Origin: Gimesia sp.
GTDB lineage: Bacteria; Planctomycetota; Planctomycetia; Planctomycetales; Planctomycetaceae
Direction of reading: 5' to 3'
DNA: 64,000 nucleotides
NCBI RefSeq assembly: GCF_040219335.1
Contig: NZ_JAVJSQ010000029.1
Location: 248,001-312,000 of the forward strand
Shown here: positions 48,145 through 56,583 of the stretch, one piece after another
Layout of the letters: each line of letters opens with the position of its first letter
Numbering within the stretch: position 1 is the stretch's first letter
The notes under the pieces: generated by a model
Seen by the model: only the letters and a program-made list of their open reading frames with translations
Told to the model about the DNA's origin: nothing
The model's database searches: none
Translations under genes and position numbers: made by a program

Positions 48145-49038
48145 ATGACCGACGACGTCGATCGTGGAAAACTGTACCGGGCACGGCTGCTGGTGCTCCT
48201 CGCCTCGGTGCTCTGGAGCCTGAGCGGTCTGTTCATCAAGTCGCCGCCGTTCCAGTCGATCCCGGCTGAGGATCGCGGCTTGATCCTGGCCTGCTATCGG
48301 GCCCTGTTTGCCGGCCTGTTCCTGCTCCCCCTGGTCCGCTTTCGGCATATGCGCTGGCGGCCCGCTCTGATTCCACTGCTGGTCGCCTTCGCCACGATGA
48401 ACCTGTTGTTCGTCACCGCGATGACCGGCACATCCGCTGCCGCTGCCATCTTCCTGCAGAATACGAGCGTCGTCTGGGCGATGCTCTTCGGTTATTTTCT
48501 CCTGCAGGAACGCATCGAACGCGGATCGGTCCTGTCCATCCTGATTGTCCTGGCCGGCATCCTCTGCATCGTGGCCGGCGACTGGGCCGGGGAAAACTAT
48601 GACGGTAATCTGATCGCCCTCACCAGCGGCGTCTGTTACGCACTGGTGGTGACCTTCTTCCGCGTACTCCGCGACGAACATCCGGCCTGGCTGGTCGCGC
48701 TCTGCCTGTTGACCTCCGCGGCCATCGTCGCGCCCTGGGTCTGGAGTCTCGACATCACGCTGACCGGCCAGCAGTTCTTTCTGCTGGCACTGCTGGGAGT
48801 CGTTCAACTGGGGACGCCTTATGTTGTGTTCTCACACGCAGTCAAAACAGTCAACTCGCAGGAAGCAGCCCTGCTGGTGCTCACCGAACCGATCCTGAAC
48901 CCGATCTGGGTCTGGCTCTTCTGGGGAGAAACGGTCTCGGTCTCCACGTTTGTCGGCTGTGCGCTGATCGTCGCCGGGCTCCTGGTTCGCTTCATCCTCT
49001 TTCGCCCGCGACAGGTGCTGCCGCAAGAGTCACAATAA
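48145..49038 (+). CDS. EamA/DMT-family transporter
   Basis: A drug/metabolite transporter of 297 residues with ten predicted membrane helices in two EamA repeats (LVLLASVLWSLSGLFIK..., then GNLIALTSGVCYALVVTFFR...). The second repeat ends with the family pattern EAALLVLTEPILNPIWVWLF. I chose the ATG at 48145 with AGGA upstream; ATG 48112 and GTG 48106 are in-frame alternatives. DMT proteins export amino acids, nucleotides and other metabolites; the substrate here cannot be assigned. It follows hisA by 57 bp. Confidence 0.88.
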   Translation: MTDDVDRGKLYRARLLVLLASVLWSLSGLFIKSPPFQSIPAEDRGLILACYRALFAGLFLLPLVRFRHMRWRPALIPLLVAFATMNLLFVTAMTGTSAAAAIFLQNTSVVWAMLFGYFLLQERIERGSVLSILIVLAGILCIVAGDWAGENYDGNLIALTSGVCYALVVTFFRVLRDEHPAWLVALCLLTSAAIVAPWVWSLDITLTGQQFFLLALLGVVQLGTPYVVFSHAVKTVNSQEAALLVLTEPILNPIWVWLFWGETVSVSTFVGCALIVAGLLVRFILFRPRQVLPQESQ

Positions 49039-49105
49039 GCGTCTCAGAGAAGACTTCCCCGTCTGTACGCCCTGAGAGTTAAAGGACATGAGGCCCGGCT
49101 GGGTA

Positions 49106-49726
49106 TCACGATTGTGATTCGTTTGAATCCAGGGACTTTGCCTGGTTTTTCTTTTTAGGTGCCGGGGGCAGCCGTACCGTCTGCATCTCATGATATTGAG
49201 CCCGCTGCGGTTTCAGTTCGCTGCGAAAGAACTTGAGCGTGTCCAGCGTCGCTTCACCCCACTCCGCATCCCGCCGATCAGCCAACAGCTGGAACAGTTC
49301 TTCCGGCGGCTTGGCTTTGATACGGGCCAGTGTCAGATGGGCATGGAAGCCTTTGCGTTCCCGGGGGTAACCCAGTTTTTCGGTCTCGGCTTCGAGGTAC
49401 TCCGCCATCTCTGCGAGCAGGGATTCGTCTTTGATTCCCGCCCAGACCACATTCGGTCGATCTTCACGGGGAAACGCACCCAGACCTTTGAAAGCCAGCC
49501 GGACGCATTTGAAGCGATTCCGCATCTCTTTCAGAGCACGACTGACGGGCATGATGTCTTCGAGCTCCGTCGGTCCCAGGAATTTGAGCGTGATATGCAT
49601 CTGATCTTCGGGGATCGGTTTCACTGCCGACCCCATCTGATTCAGCTTTTCCAGAACTTTACGGAGTCCTCGTGTCGGTTGAACGGGGACGGCAATAAAT
49701 GTGCGTGCGCGTTGATTCTTCTGCAT
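49106..49726 (-). CDS. thpR: RNA 2',3'-cyclic phosphodiesterase (2H family)
   Basis: A 206-residue member of the 2H phosphoesterase family (ThpR/LigT). Both HxT motifs are present: HITLKFLG near residue 47 and HLTLARIK near 129, with a conserved AFIAVPVQP-like N-terminus (TFIAVPVQPTRGLRKVL). Members hydrolyse 2',3'-cyclic phosphate RNA ends; the biological substrate in bacteria is uncertain. The C-terminus is Lys-rich. It lies 39 bp downstream of the tex stop on the same strand. Confidence 0.93.
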   Translation of the reverse strand: MQKNQRARTFIAVPVQPTRGLRKVLEKLNQMGSAVKPIPEDQMHITLKFLGPTELEDIMPVSRALKEMRNRFKCVRLAFKGLGAFPREDRPNVVWAGIKDESLLAEMAEYLEAETEKLGYPRERKGFHAHLTLARIKAKPPEELFQLLADRRDAEWGEATLDTLKFFRSELKPQRAQYHEMQTVRLPPAPKKKNQAKSLDSNESQS

Positions 49727-49765
49727 CGTATTTCTTCAGCAATTCTGCGAGTCTCGCAGGTCGAG

Positions 49766-52228
49766 TTATTTCTTTTTCTGATTCCAGAGCGCCTTGAGCT
49801 GATCGAAGCCCTGAAGCGGCTGATCTCCTGTTTTCATTTCCTTGGTCAGCTTGGGCAGCGGGGCCTCTTTTTTACCAGGCTTGTTCCGTTTCTTTTTGCC
49901 GGGTTTCCGTTTGCGGGTCGCAGCGGAATCGCCCTGGTCCTGTTTTGCCTTATCCGGCTTTTTCTGCTCATCGGGTTTCGACGGTCCGCGTTGAGATTTC
50001 CGCGGCGGTCGTACCGTGCCCGGTTTGATCAATGTCAGGGAGACGCGGCGGCGTTCCAGGTCGACTCCCAGCACCCAGGCGGTAATCACATCACCGACCG
50101 AGACGAACTGGTAAGGACTTTCAATGAAATGATTCGCCATCTCGCTGACGTGAATCAGGGCGCTGTCTTTCAGGCCCACATCCACGAACGCGCCGAAGTC
50201 CACCACGTTCAAAACCGTGCCCTGCAGTTCCATGCCCTCGGTCAGCTGTTCCAGCTTGAGCACACCCTGTTTGAAGATCGGCCCCGGCAGATCGGAACGC
50301 GGATCGCGTGGCGGTCGGGCAATGGCTTCCAGGATGTCTTCCAGTGTCGGCAGACCGATCTTCAGACTTCCACTGAGTGCCTGCTTGTCGATCTGGGAAA
50401 CCTTCTCCAGAATCGAAGCCCGTTCCTGGGCCGATGTTTTCAGACTGTCGGGAGGCAGCTCCAGCTGTTCCAGCACCTTATGCGCCGACTCGTAACTTTC
50501 CGGGTGAATCCAGGTGGAATCGAGTGGCTCTTCGCCCCGATCAATTTTCAAAAAGCCGGCGGCCTGGGTGAAGGTCGCTTCGCCGATCCCCGCGACATCG
50601 AGCAGTTGTTTCCGACTGAGGAACGAACCGTGCTGGTCGCGCCATTCGGTAATCCGTCGTGCGATTAACTGGTTGAGTCCCGAGACGTGTCGCAGTAAAG
50701 AAGCACTCGCCGTATTCAGGTTCACACCCACATAGTTCACGCACGATTCGATCACTTCATCCAGCGACTCTTTCAACCGCTTGGAGTTCACATCGTGCTG
50801 ATACATGCCCACACCGAGGTGCTGTGGATCGATCTTCACCAGCTCACTCAATGGATCCTGTAAGCGGCGGCCAATCGAAATGGTGCCGCGAATCGTCGCG
50901 TCCAGATCCGGAAATTCTTCACGGGCGACCGGGCTGGCAGAATAAATACTCGCTCCCGCTTCGTTCACAATCAGGTAGCGTGCTTCGGGGAGATTCTGTT
51001 CGATCATCTCGGTGATGATCTCTTCCGTTTCCCTGCACGCGGTGCCGTTGCCAATCGCGACCAGCTTACAGTTGTGCTCGGTCATCATGTCGGCCAGTTT
51101 GTTCCGCGCGAAATCTTTCTTCTCTGCAGATCCGGTCACATACACCAGGTCAGTCGCCACGCAGTAACCGAGTTCATCGAGCACCGCCAGTTTACAGCCC
51201 GTGCGCAATCCCGGATCGATCGCCAGAATCCGTTCTCCCTGCAGGGGAGGCTGCAGCAGCAGGTTTTTCAGGTTCTGGGCGAAGACAGAGACCGCATGTT
51301 TTTCGGCTTTCTCGGTCAGCTCGCGACGGATTTCCCGTTCCAGGCTCGGCAGGATCAGACGTTGCAGGGCATCGGTAACCACTTCGGTCAGAAACTCGCT
51401 GAAACGATGACCTTCCAGCTTGAGGTGACTTACAATGGAATGTCGCGCCGAATCTTCTTCCCACTCAAACCGAACCCGCAGCGCTCCCGATTTCTCTCCG
51501 CGGTTGAGTGCCATGGTCCGATGGTGCGGAACCTTCACGGCCCGTTCGGAGTAGTTGAAATAATCGCGATATTCCTGGCCCAGCTCTTCTGCTTTTTTAG
51601 TCGCGTTGACCGTCAGCTTTCCGGAACGCCAGGCAATCCGGCGGGAGATGTCGCGCACATCGGGATCTTCGCCGATTTTTTCCACCAGGATGTCGGCGAC
51701 CCCTTTGAGAACATCTTCGGTCGTCTGTGCGCCTTCTTCGTCTTTGATGTATTGTTCTGCGGCGACGTTTAAATCCGTCAGCCCTGCATCGCCGGCCCAG
51801 ATCGCATTCGCCAGTGGTTCGAAGCCATGCTTACGGGCGGCCGCGGCGCGGGAGGTGCGCTTGGGACGGTAAGGGCGGTAAAGGTCTTCCAGACGTTTGA
51901 GCGTATCGGCCTTTTCGATTTCCGTTTTGAGTTCCGGAGTGAGCTGCTGCTGGGCTTCGATCAGACGCAGAATGGTAGTGGCCCGCTCGCGCAATTGACG
52001 CTTCAGCTGTACCCGTTTCTGAATATCGCGGATCTGAACTTCATCCAGGTTGCCGGTACGTTCTTTACGGTAACGCGTAATGAAAGGAACCGTGTTGCCT
52101 TCATCAAGCAACGCGATCACATTCTGAATCTGTTGTGATGTGAGTTTCAATTCCTCAGCGATTTGCGCTGCGTCACGTTCTGAGAACTGTGAACCGGATT
52201 GATTCTCTGGTATCTCAACCGCATCCAT
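49766..52228 (-). CDS. tex: Tex-family S1 RNA-binding protein
   Basis: An 820-residue Tex homologue, a nucleic-acid-binding factor linked to transcription. Seen: the N-terminal helical domain (VPFITRYRKERTGNLDEVQIRDI), the YqgF/RNase H-like core (ILAIDPGLRTGCKLAVLD, VAIGNGTACRETEE, YLIVNEAGASIYSAS, RRLQDPLSELVKIDP), helix-hairpin-helix motifs (NQLIARRITEWRDQHGSF) and a C-terminal S1 domain (VDFGAFVDVGLKDSALIHVS). A basic, Lys/Pro-rich tail of about 70 residues is a local extension. The ATG at 52226-52228 is preferred to a TTG 20 codons upstream. Confidence 0.95.
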   Translation of the reverse strand: MDAVEIPENQSGSQFSERDAAQIAEELKLTSQQIQNVIALLDEGNTVPFITRYRKERTGNLDEVQIRDIQKRVQLKRQLRERATTILRLIEAQQQLTPELKTEIEKADTLKRLEDLYRPYRPKRTSRAAAARKHGFEPLANAIWAGDAGLTDLNVAAEQYIKDEEGAQTTEDVLKGVADILVEKIGEDPDVRDISRRIAWRSGKLTVNATKKAEELGQEYRDYFNYSERAVKVPHHRTMALNRGEKSGALRVRFEWEEDSARHSIVSHLKLEGHRFSEFLTEVVTDALQRLILPSLEREIRRELTEKAEKHAVSVFAQNLKNLLLQPPLQGERILAIDPGLRTGCKLAVLDELGYCVATDLVYVTGSAEKKDFARNKLADMMTEHNCKLVAIGNGTACRETEEIITEMIEQNLPEARYLIVNEAGASIYSASPVAREEFPDLDATIRGTISIGRRLQDPLSELVKIDPQHLGVGMYQHDVNSKRLKESLDEVIESCVNYVGVNLNTASASLLRHVSGLNQLIARRITEWRDQHGSFLSRKQLLDVAGIGEATFTQAAGFLKIDRGEEPLDSTWIHPESYESAHKVLEQLELPPDSLKTSAQERASILEKVSQIDKQALSGSLKIGLPTLEDILEAIARPPRDPRSDLPGPIFKQGVLKLEQLTEGMELQGTVLNVVDFGAFVDVGLKDSALIHVSEMANHFIESPYQFVSVGDVITAWVLGVDLERRRVSLTLIKPGTVRPPRKSQRGPSKPDEQKKPDKAKQDQGDSAATRKRKPGKKKRNKPGKKEAPLPKLTKEMKTGDQPLQGFDQLKALWNQKKK

Positions 52229-52782
52229 CTCGATCTCGATTCGTTTCGACCTATGGTTACGAAAACTTGCGATCAGAGCTCTGATCAATTACAGGATCTT
52301 CTCTGTCTCTATGTGTGTAGAATAACTGTTTTCAGAGAAAATAGAAATGGTCATTCCAGGTGACCGCCGTCTGTCGGGCGCCGAACAGATTTGCCATACA
52401 CGAAAGTGTAGTGAGCGTAACATAAGTTTAACAGGCTCACACAACAGAAATCCGCTCCTCGTCAGTGCCTGTTCTATGAAGATTTTTTGAAGAGGCGGTT
52501 TCTAAACAAAGCTGCGCGGGCGGTCTGTATCTTTTTAAAAAAAGAGAGTCACCAGGGGGACCAGTTTCGCGTGTCGCGCAGCAGGCTTTTCGCACAGCAT
52601 CAGCGGGAAATTATCTCACTCATTCTGTCGGCAGAATCGTTTTTCCCGTCAGGACCGGACCTCTTCGCTGCCGATAACTCCAGTACTGACTGTCTCCATT
52701 CATGCGCGGTCGGGCTGACGCGAATGAGGATTGCGGAATGAGGGAGACACACCAAATCTGACTAACACAGGGGGGAGATGGC
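52229..52782. other. Divergent intergenic region, no gene seen
   Basis: Between tex (minus) and the exported-protein gene (plus). An 84-codon open frame from 52487 shows no protein-like composition. A strong purine run (GGGGGGAG) just before 52783 is the ribosome site of the next gene. No repeats or RNA gene seen. Confidence 0.5.
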
Positions 52783-53478
52783 ATGACGACTGCCGTCAGA
52801 TGGAGTACGTATCTACTTGTGATTTTTGCATTTAGCCTGACACAGGGGCACGAAGCCCAGGCCGGTTGGCCCTGGTCCTGCGATACCTGCAAAGAGGCTG
52901 AAAAAGAAGCAAAATGGGCCGAGCGCGCAGCACGCCCCGTTGGCTCGCGACAGAAATACAAGTTCGGAGAACTCTGGCCTCCCTATCCCCGGCCGACCGG
53001 ACCCAAACAGCACTTCTGGAACCGCTACCATCACGCCCACTACTGGCCTTACCCTTATCAGTGTGAAGACCGGGCTTACGTCCGTGATGTCATGGACAGG
53101 CAGATGCACAATGGCTGGGCCGACCAGACCACGCTGTATGCATATCACTTTGAGAAAGACACTAACAAGTTAACCGAAGCCGGTTTAATGCATCTCCGCT
53201 GGATTCTCACACACGCACCGGAAAGCCGCCGTACCGTCTTTGTTCAGTCGGCCAATGAATCCATTGAAAGCCAGGAACGTCTGGCCAATGTGCAGTACGC
53301 TGCTTCTCAGATGGCCGGCGATGACAACCTGCCTCCCACGATGCTGCGTCTGGCACCAACCTACGGACGCCCCGCACGCGAAGAGGACATGAAATACCGG
53401 GCTTACATCGGTTCGATTCTGCCACCGCGGATTCTGTATACACCCGGCGGGGGAACAGCATCGAATGGCGGCAACTGA
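52783..53478 (+). CDS. Exported protein of unknown function
   Basis: A 231-residue protein with a signal peptide (YLLVIFAFSLTQGHEAQA). I do not recognise it. The mature N-terminus has a CxxC pair (WSCDTCKEAEKEAKWAERAA), then an aromatic/Pro/His-rich stretch (FWNRYHHAHYWPYPYQCED). The C-terminal half may form an OmpA-like-length alpha/beta unit (EAGLMHLRWILTHAPESRRT, VFVQSANESIESQERLANVQ), which is reminiscent of, but not clearly, a peptidoglycan-binding fold. An excellent ribosome site supports the start. It precedes an AAA+ ATPase and a TPR lipoprotein on the same strand. Confidence 0.78.
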   Translation: MTTAVRWSTYLLVIFAFSLTQGHEAQAGWPWSCDTCKEAEKEAKWAERAARPVGSRQKYKFGELWPPYPRPTGPKQHFWNRYHHAHYWPYPYQCEDRAYVRDVMDRQMHNGWADQTTLYAYHFEKDTNKLTEAGLMHLRWILTHAPESRRTVFVQSANESIESQERLANVQYAASQMAGDDNLPPTMLRLAPTYGRPAREEDMKYRAYIGSILPPRILYTPGGGTASNGGN

Positions 53479-53550
53479 AACCAGTGCCGCCTGTCGTCTG
53501 ATTCTAAATCTTTTTTCCTGCTCCGTTTAATTTGAACGTATCGCTGTTGC

Positions 53551-55095
53551 ATGATTGATCGACCTGGTGATGATGAAACGCGGGATGCTGCCGAGGCAGC
53601 ATTTCGCGCGCAACCTGATGCCCCAACAGATGAGCCCCGCATCGCTGCCCCCAGACAGGATGTGGCTGATCTGTATAGCGATCTGTTTCCGCAGAGTGAT
53701 CAGCTGAAACCCACAGAGGCGACGCCCCGTTCCGCACAACGGATCACAGGCACAGCAGGCATGCGCAAGCGTTCCCCCGGCGCAGCGATCCCGGCCCCAA
53801 AAACACTCGAAGAAACCGGCCTGTCGCTGGTGCAGTTGTCGGGGCTGGTACTCAAACAGCTGTATCTGCAGGGGAGTGCCCTCGGGCTCGAAATTTCCCG
53901 CAGTGCGCATCTGCCGTTCAGCATTATCGATACGGCTCTGATCTTTCTGAAAGAAGAGAAGTGCATCGAAGTCACGTCCGGCAATGTCATCGGGCGGTCT
54001 TCCTATCGATTCCATTTAACAGAGCTCGGGCGGGTCCGCGCCCGGGAAGCGTTCGAACAGTGCCGCTATGTCGGGCCGGCGCCGGTCCCGCTGGATGCCT
54101 ATGTCCGCCAGTGTCAGTTACAGACCGTGGTTGGCATCGACTGTACGCCGGAACGGCTCGAAGATTCCTTTTCCGATTTCATCATTCGTGAAGGGCTACT
54201 GGATGAACTCGGTCCCGCCGTCTGCAGTGGACGTTCCATTTTCATCTACGGCCCGCCGGGTAATGGCAAGACACTGATCGCCAAGGGGTTGGGACGCTTC
54301 CTGAATCGGCAAGGCGGTGAGATCCATGTGCCCTATGCTTTGCAGATGGAAAACAGCATCATCACCCTCTTCGATCCGACCATTCATGAGACGACAGACG
54401 ACCATGAATTCCTGGATGCGTCATCCATCCAGCGACACACGGCAACCTCTCTACCTGACATGGAAGACTGGAGTAAACCGGAAACCGATTTGCGCTGGCG
54501 ACGGATCAGGCGTCCGGTCGTCATCACGGGCGGGGAACTGAATCTGGAGATGCTGGATTTACGCTACAATAAAACCAGTAACTTCTACACGGCTCCATTG
54601 CACATCAAAGCCAATGGCGGCGTGTTTCTGATTGACGACTTCGGCCGGCAACTGGTCAGCCCCAAGGACCTGCTCAACCGCTGGATTATGCCGCTGGAAG
54701 ACCGGACCGATTATCTCACGCTGGCAACTGGTAAGAAGTTCGCGGTCCCCTTTGAACAGCTGATCGTCTTTTCCACCAACCTGGATCCCAAAGACCTGGT
54801 CGATGAAGCCTTCCTCCGCCGGATTCGTCACAAGATTCACATCGGTCCCCCCACACGGGAACTGTTTACCGAAATCGCACAGCTCTGCTGTCACCAGCGA
54901 AATCTGCAGTTCGACCCAGTCTTTGTAGATTACCTGTATGACACTTATTACAACCAGGGACGGTCCCCGCGCTCGAGCGACCCGAGAGATTTACTGGAGA
55001 TTCTTCAGTCAATTTGTCGATTTAAAGGACAGGAACCCATTCTTTCCACTCAAATTATCGCAGAGGCAGCTCAACGCTTCTTCTGTCAGTTATAA
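53551..55095 (+). CDS. AAA+ ATPase with N-terminal winged-helix-like domain
   Basis: A 514-residue ATPase. Residues 1-85 are low-complexity and Pro/Ala-rich. A winged-helix-like region follows (about 88-175: LSGLVLKQLYLQGSALGLEI, YRFHLTELGRVRAREAF). The AAA+ core has Walker A GPPGNGKT at 234-241, Walker B VFLIDDF near 357-363, the sensor region VFSTNLDPKDLVDEAFLRRI with likely arginine finger, and a C-terminal lid. No protease domain is attached. A regulatory or remodelling ATPase of planctomycete type is likely; the target is unknown. It sits between the exported protein and the TPR lipoprotein genes. Confidence 0.87.
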   Translation: MIDRPGDDETRDAAEAAFRAQPDAPTDEPRIAAPRQDVADLYSDLFPQSDQLKPTEATPRSAQRITGTAGMRKRSPGAAIPAPKTLEETGLSLVQLSGLVLKQLYLQGSALGLEISRSAHLPFSIIDTALIFLKEEKCIEVTSGNVIGRSSYRFHLTELGRVRAREAFEQCRYVGPAPVPLDAYVRQCQLQTVVGIDCTPERLEDSFSDFIIREGLLDELGPAVCSGRSIFIYGPPGNGKTLIAKGLGRFLNRQGGEIHVPYALQMENSIITLFDPTIHETTDDHEFLDASSIQRHTATSLPDMEDWSKPETDLRWRRIRRPVVITGGELNLEMLDLRYNKTSNFYTAPLHIKANGGVFLIDDFGRQLVSPKDLLNRWIMPLEDRTDYLTLATGKKFAVPFEQLIVFSTNLDPKDLVDEAFLRRIRHKIHIGPPTRELFTEIAQLCCHQRNLQFDPVFVDYLYDTYYNQGRSPRSSDPRDLLEILQSICRFKGQEPILSTQIIAEAAQRFFCQL

Positions 55096-55304
55096 ATCCT
55101 GTCCCAAACATCCTGTCAGATCGGAAGTTACGAAGATCTGTCAGACACCTCGATTGACTCATGATCATTCTGTTCTGTATCGGTTACTGAAACGTTCTGC
55201 CCAGCCTCAGCAGAAACGTCGTACCCATCAGAAGGTCTGATTTTCGGAGTACCGACTGAGAAAATCAAAAAAGTTTCGCTGCTGTATCTCATGGAGGGGA
55301 TCAC

Positions 55305-56264
55305 ATGCCCGTAATACGTTTTACAAAACAGACCTGGCTTGCAGGAATCGCCTGTGCATTATTGATTTGCAGCGGTTGCTCTTCCATGAGAGAGCAGATC
55401 GTCAAGAAAAATGATCAGCCGCCGGATACGCTGGAAGAAAAGATTTCCGTCGCGAAAAAGAGGCTGAAGCACCCTGACAAGTTTTACGTGACACACGGCC
55501 AGTTGCAGGAAAAGATGGGCGATCTTGAATCGGCCCGCACCTCCTATCAGGTGGCCCTGGGAGAAAATCCCAAATCGATCGATGCCGTACTCGGACTCTC
55601 GCGACTGGACCAGGTCGCCGGTCGCAAAATCGAGGCAGAGAAGGGGTTCCAGAAAGCTCTGGAGATGGAACCCGAGAATCCCCAGGTTCGCGCCAGCATT
55701 GGTCAATTCTATGCCGCCGAACAGAAATGGGATAAAGCCATTCCCCTGTTGAGCGAAGCGATCAAAGCCGCTCCCGCGGATAAGAACATCCGCTACCAGT
55801 TGGGAATCGCGATGGCCTCTTCGGGAGATTACCAGGGCGCGATGCCACACCTGATCCGCGCCGTTGGCGAAGCGGAAGCACATTACAACATCGGTTACAT
55901 CCTGAAAGATCGAGGCGAACTGCAGGCCAGCGAGCAGCAGTTTCTACAGGCCGTCCTGCTGAAGCCCGAGTTCAACGAAGCCCAATACTGGCTGGATGAA
56001 ATCCGCCGCGAAAAAGAGAACCGGCTCATGCTGGCTGGCGTCTCTTCCAGTGCCGGTGCAAAGGGAACTGCCAAACAGGCCGCTTACACCAAAGCGAAGC
56101 CGCCGGCGAAAACCGTACAGAATGCCGTTTCCCAGGGAATGGCACCCGCCGGAATTCCTCAGTCACCTCGACGCATCTCCGCTCCTGCAGACAACACACA
56201 ACAGCCACCGCCCGGCATGAACGCAGAACAGATGGAACAGTGGCGCAACCAGCGTCAGCTCTGA
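55305..56264 (+). CDS. TPR-repeat lipoprotein
   Basis: A 319-residue protein with a type II signal peptide (WLAGIACALLICSGC, lipidated Cys at about 25). The mature part is at least four TPR units (LQEKMGDLESARTSYQVALG, RKIEAEKGFQKALEMEPENP, WDKAIPLLSEAIKAAPADKN, GDYQGAMPHLIRAV), then an Ala/Lys/Pro-rich tail. TadD/NlpI-like scaffolding in envelope complexes is a reasonable guess. GGAGGGGA lies about 8 nt upstream of the ATG. A REPIN-like repeat begins 42 bp after its stop. Confidence 0.88.
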   Translation: MPVIRFTKQTWLAGIACALLICSGCSSMREQIVKKNDQPPDTLEEKISVAKKRLKHPDKFYVTHGQLQEKMGDLESARTSYQVALGENPKSIDAVLGLSRLDQVAGRKIEAEKGFQKALEMEPENPQVRASIGQFYAAEQKWDKAIPLLSEAIKAAPADKNIRYQLGIAMASSGDYQGAMPHLIRAVGEAEAHYNIGYILKDRGELQASEQQFLQAVLLKPEFNEAQYWLDEIRREKENRLMLAGVSSSAGAKGTAKQAAYTKAKPPAKTVQNAVSQGMAPAGIPQSPRRISAPADNTQQPPPGMNAEQMEQWRNQRQL

Positions 56265-56305
56265 TCTGAATCTGATCTTCGCATCAATTAAAAGGAAAAA
56301 ATGAT

Positions 56306-56497
56306 GGGTGGGCCCGAATGTAATTCGGGCCGAGCGCAGCGAGCAGGAAACTGACTGTGTTGCGTTCCTGAAAGAGTGATACTGGTTCGCTCTGAACTCA
56401 TTTTGAGTTGAAGTGGTAAGTTCAAATTCGGTTCGGGCGTCTGCTCTGACAGTTTCCTGTTGTCTCTGACAACCCCGAATTTCATTCGGGGGCACCC
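56306..56497. repeat. REPIN-like inverted pair of family B hairpins (192 bp)
   Basis: The left end is a family B hairpin (arms GGCCCGAAT and ATTCGGGCC around GTA, 56311-56331, tail GAGCGCAGCGAGCAGGAAAC). The right end is a variant in reverse orientation with arms CCCCGAAT and ATTCGGGG around TTC (56473-56491). Read on the minus strand, its tail is TTGTCAGAGACAACAGGAAA, which contains its own small stem. The outer 14 bp are inverted repeats with 12 matches. No ORF inside. Confidence 0.8.
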
Positions 56498-56520
56498 ATT
56501 CCGGCTTGATAAAAAGTGGT

Positions 56521-56558
56521 TTAAAAAAAACAGGCCCCGCATCACACGGGGCCTGTTT
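56521..56558 (-). terminator. Intrinsic terminator of the aminotransferase gene
   Basis: Perfect stem AAACAGGCCCCG / CGGGGCCTGTTT (56528-56539 and 56547-56558) with a 7-nt loop. On the minus strand it runs into eight T. It begins 26 bp after the stop of the aminotransferase gene. Confidence 0.95.
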
Positions 56559-56583
56559 CATTTTCTAAGCGTCGCTTCTCCAC

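Noticed and set aside
52487-52741. Possible 84-residue protein between tex and the exported-protein gene.
   Set aside because: Unstructured composition, no ribosome site and no features; treated as intergenic.
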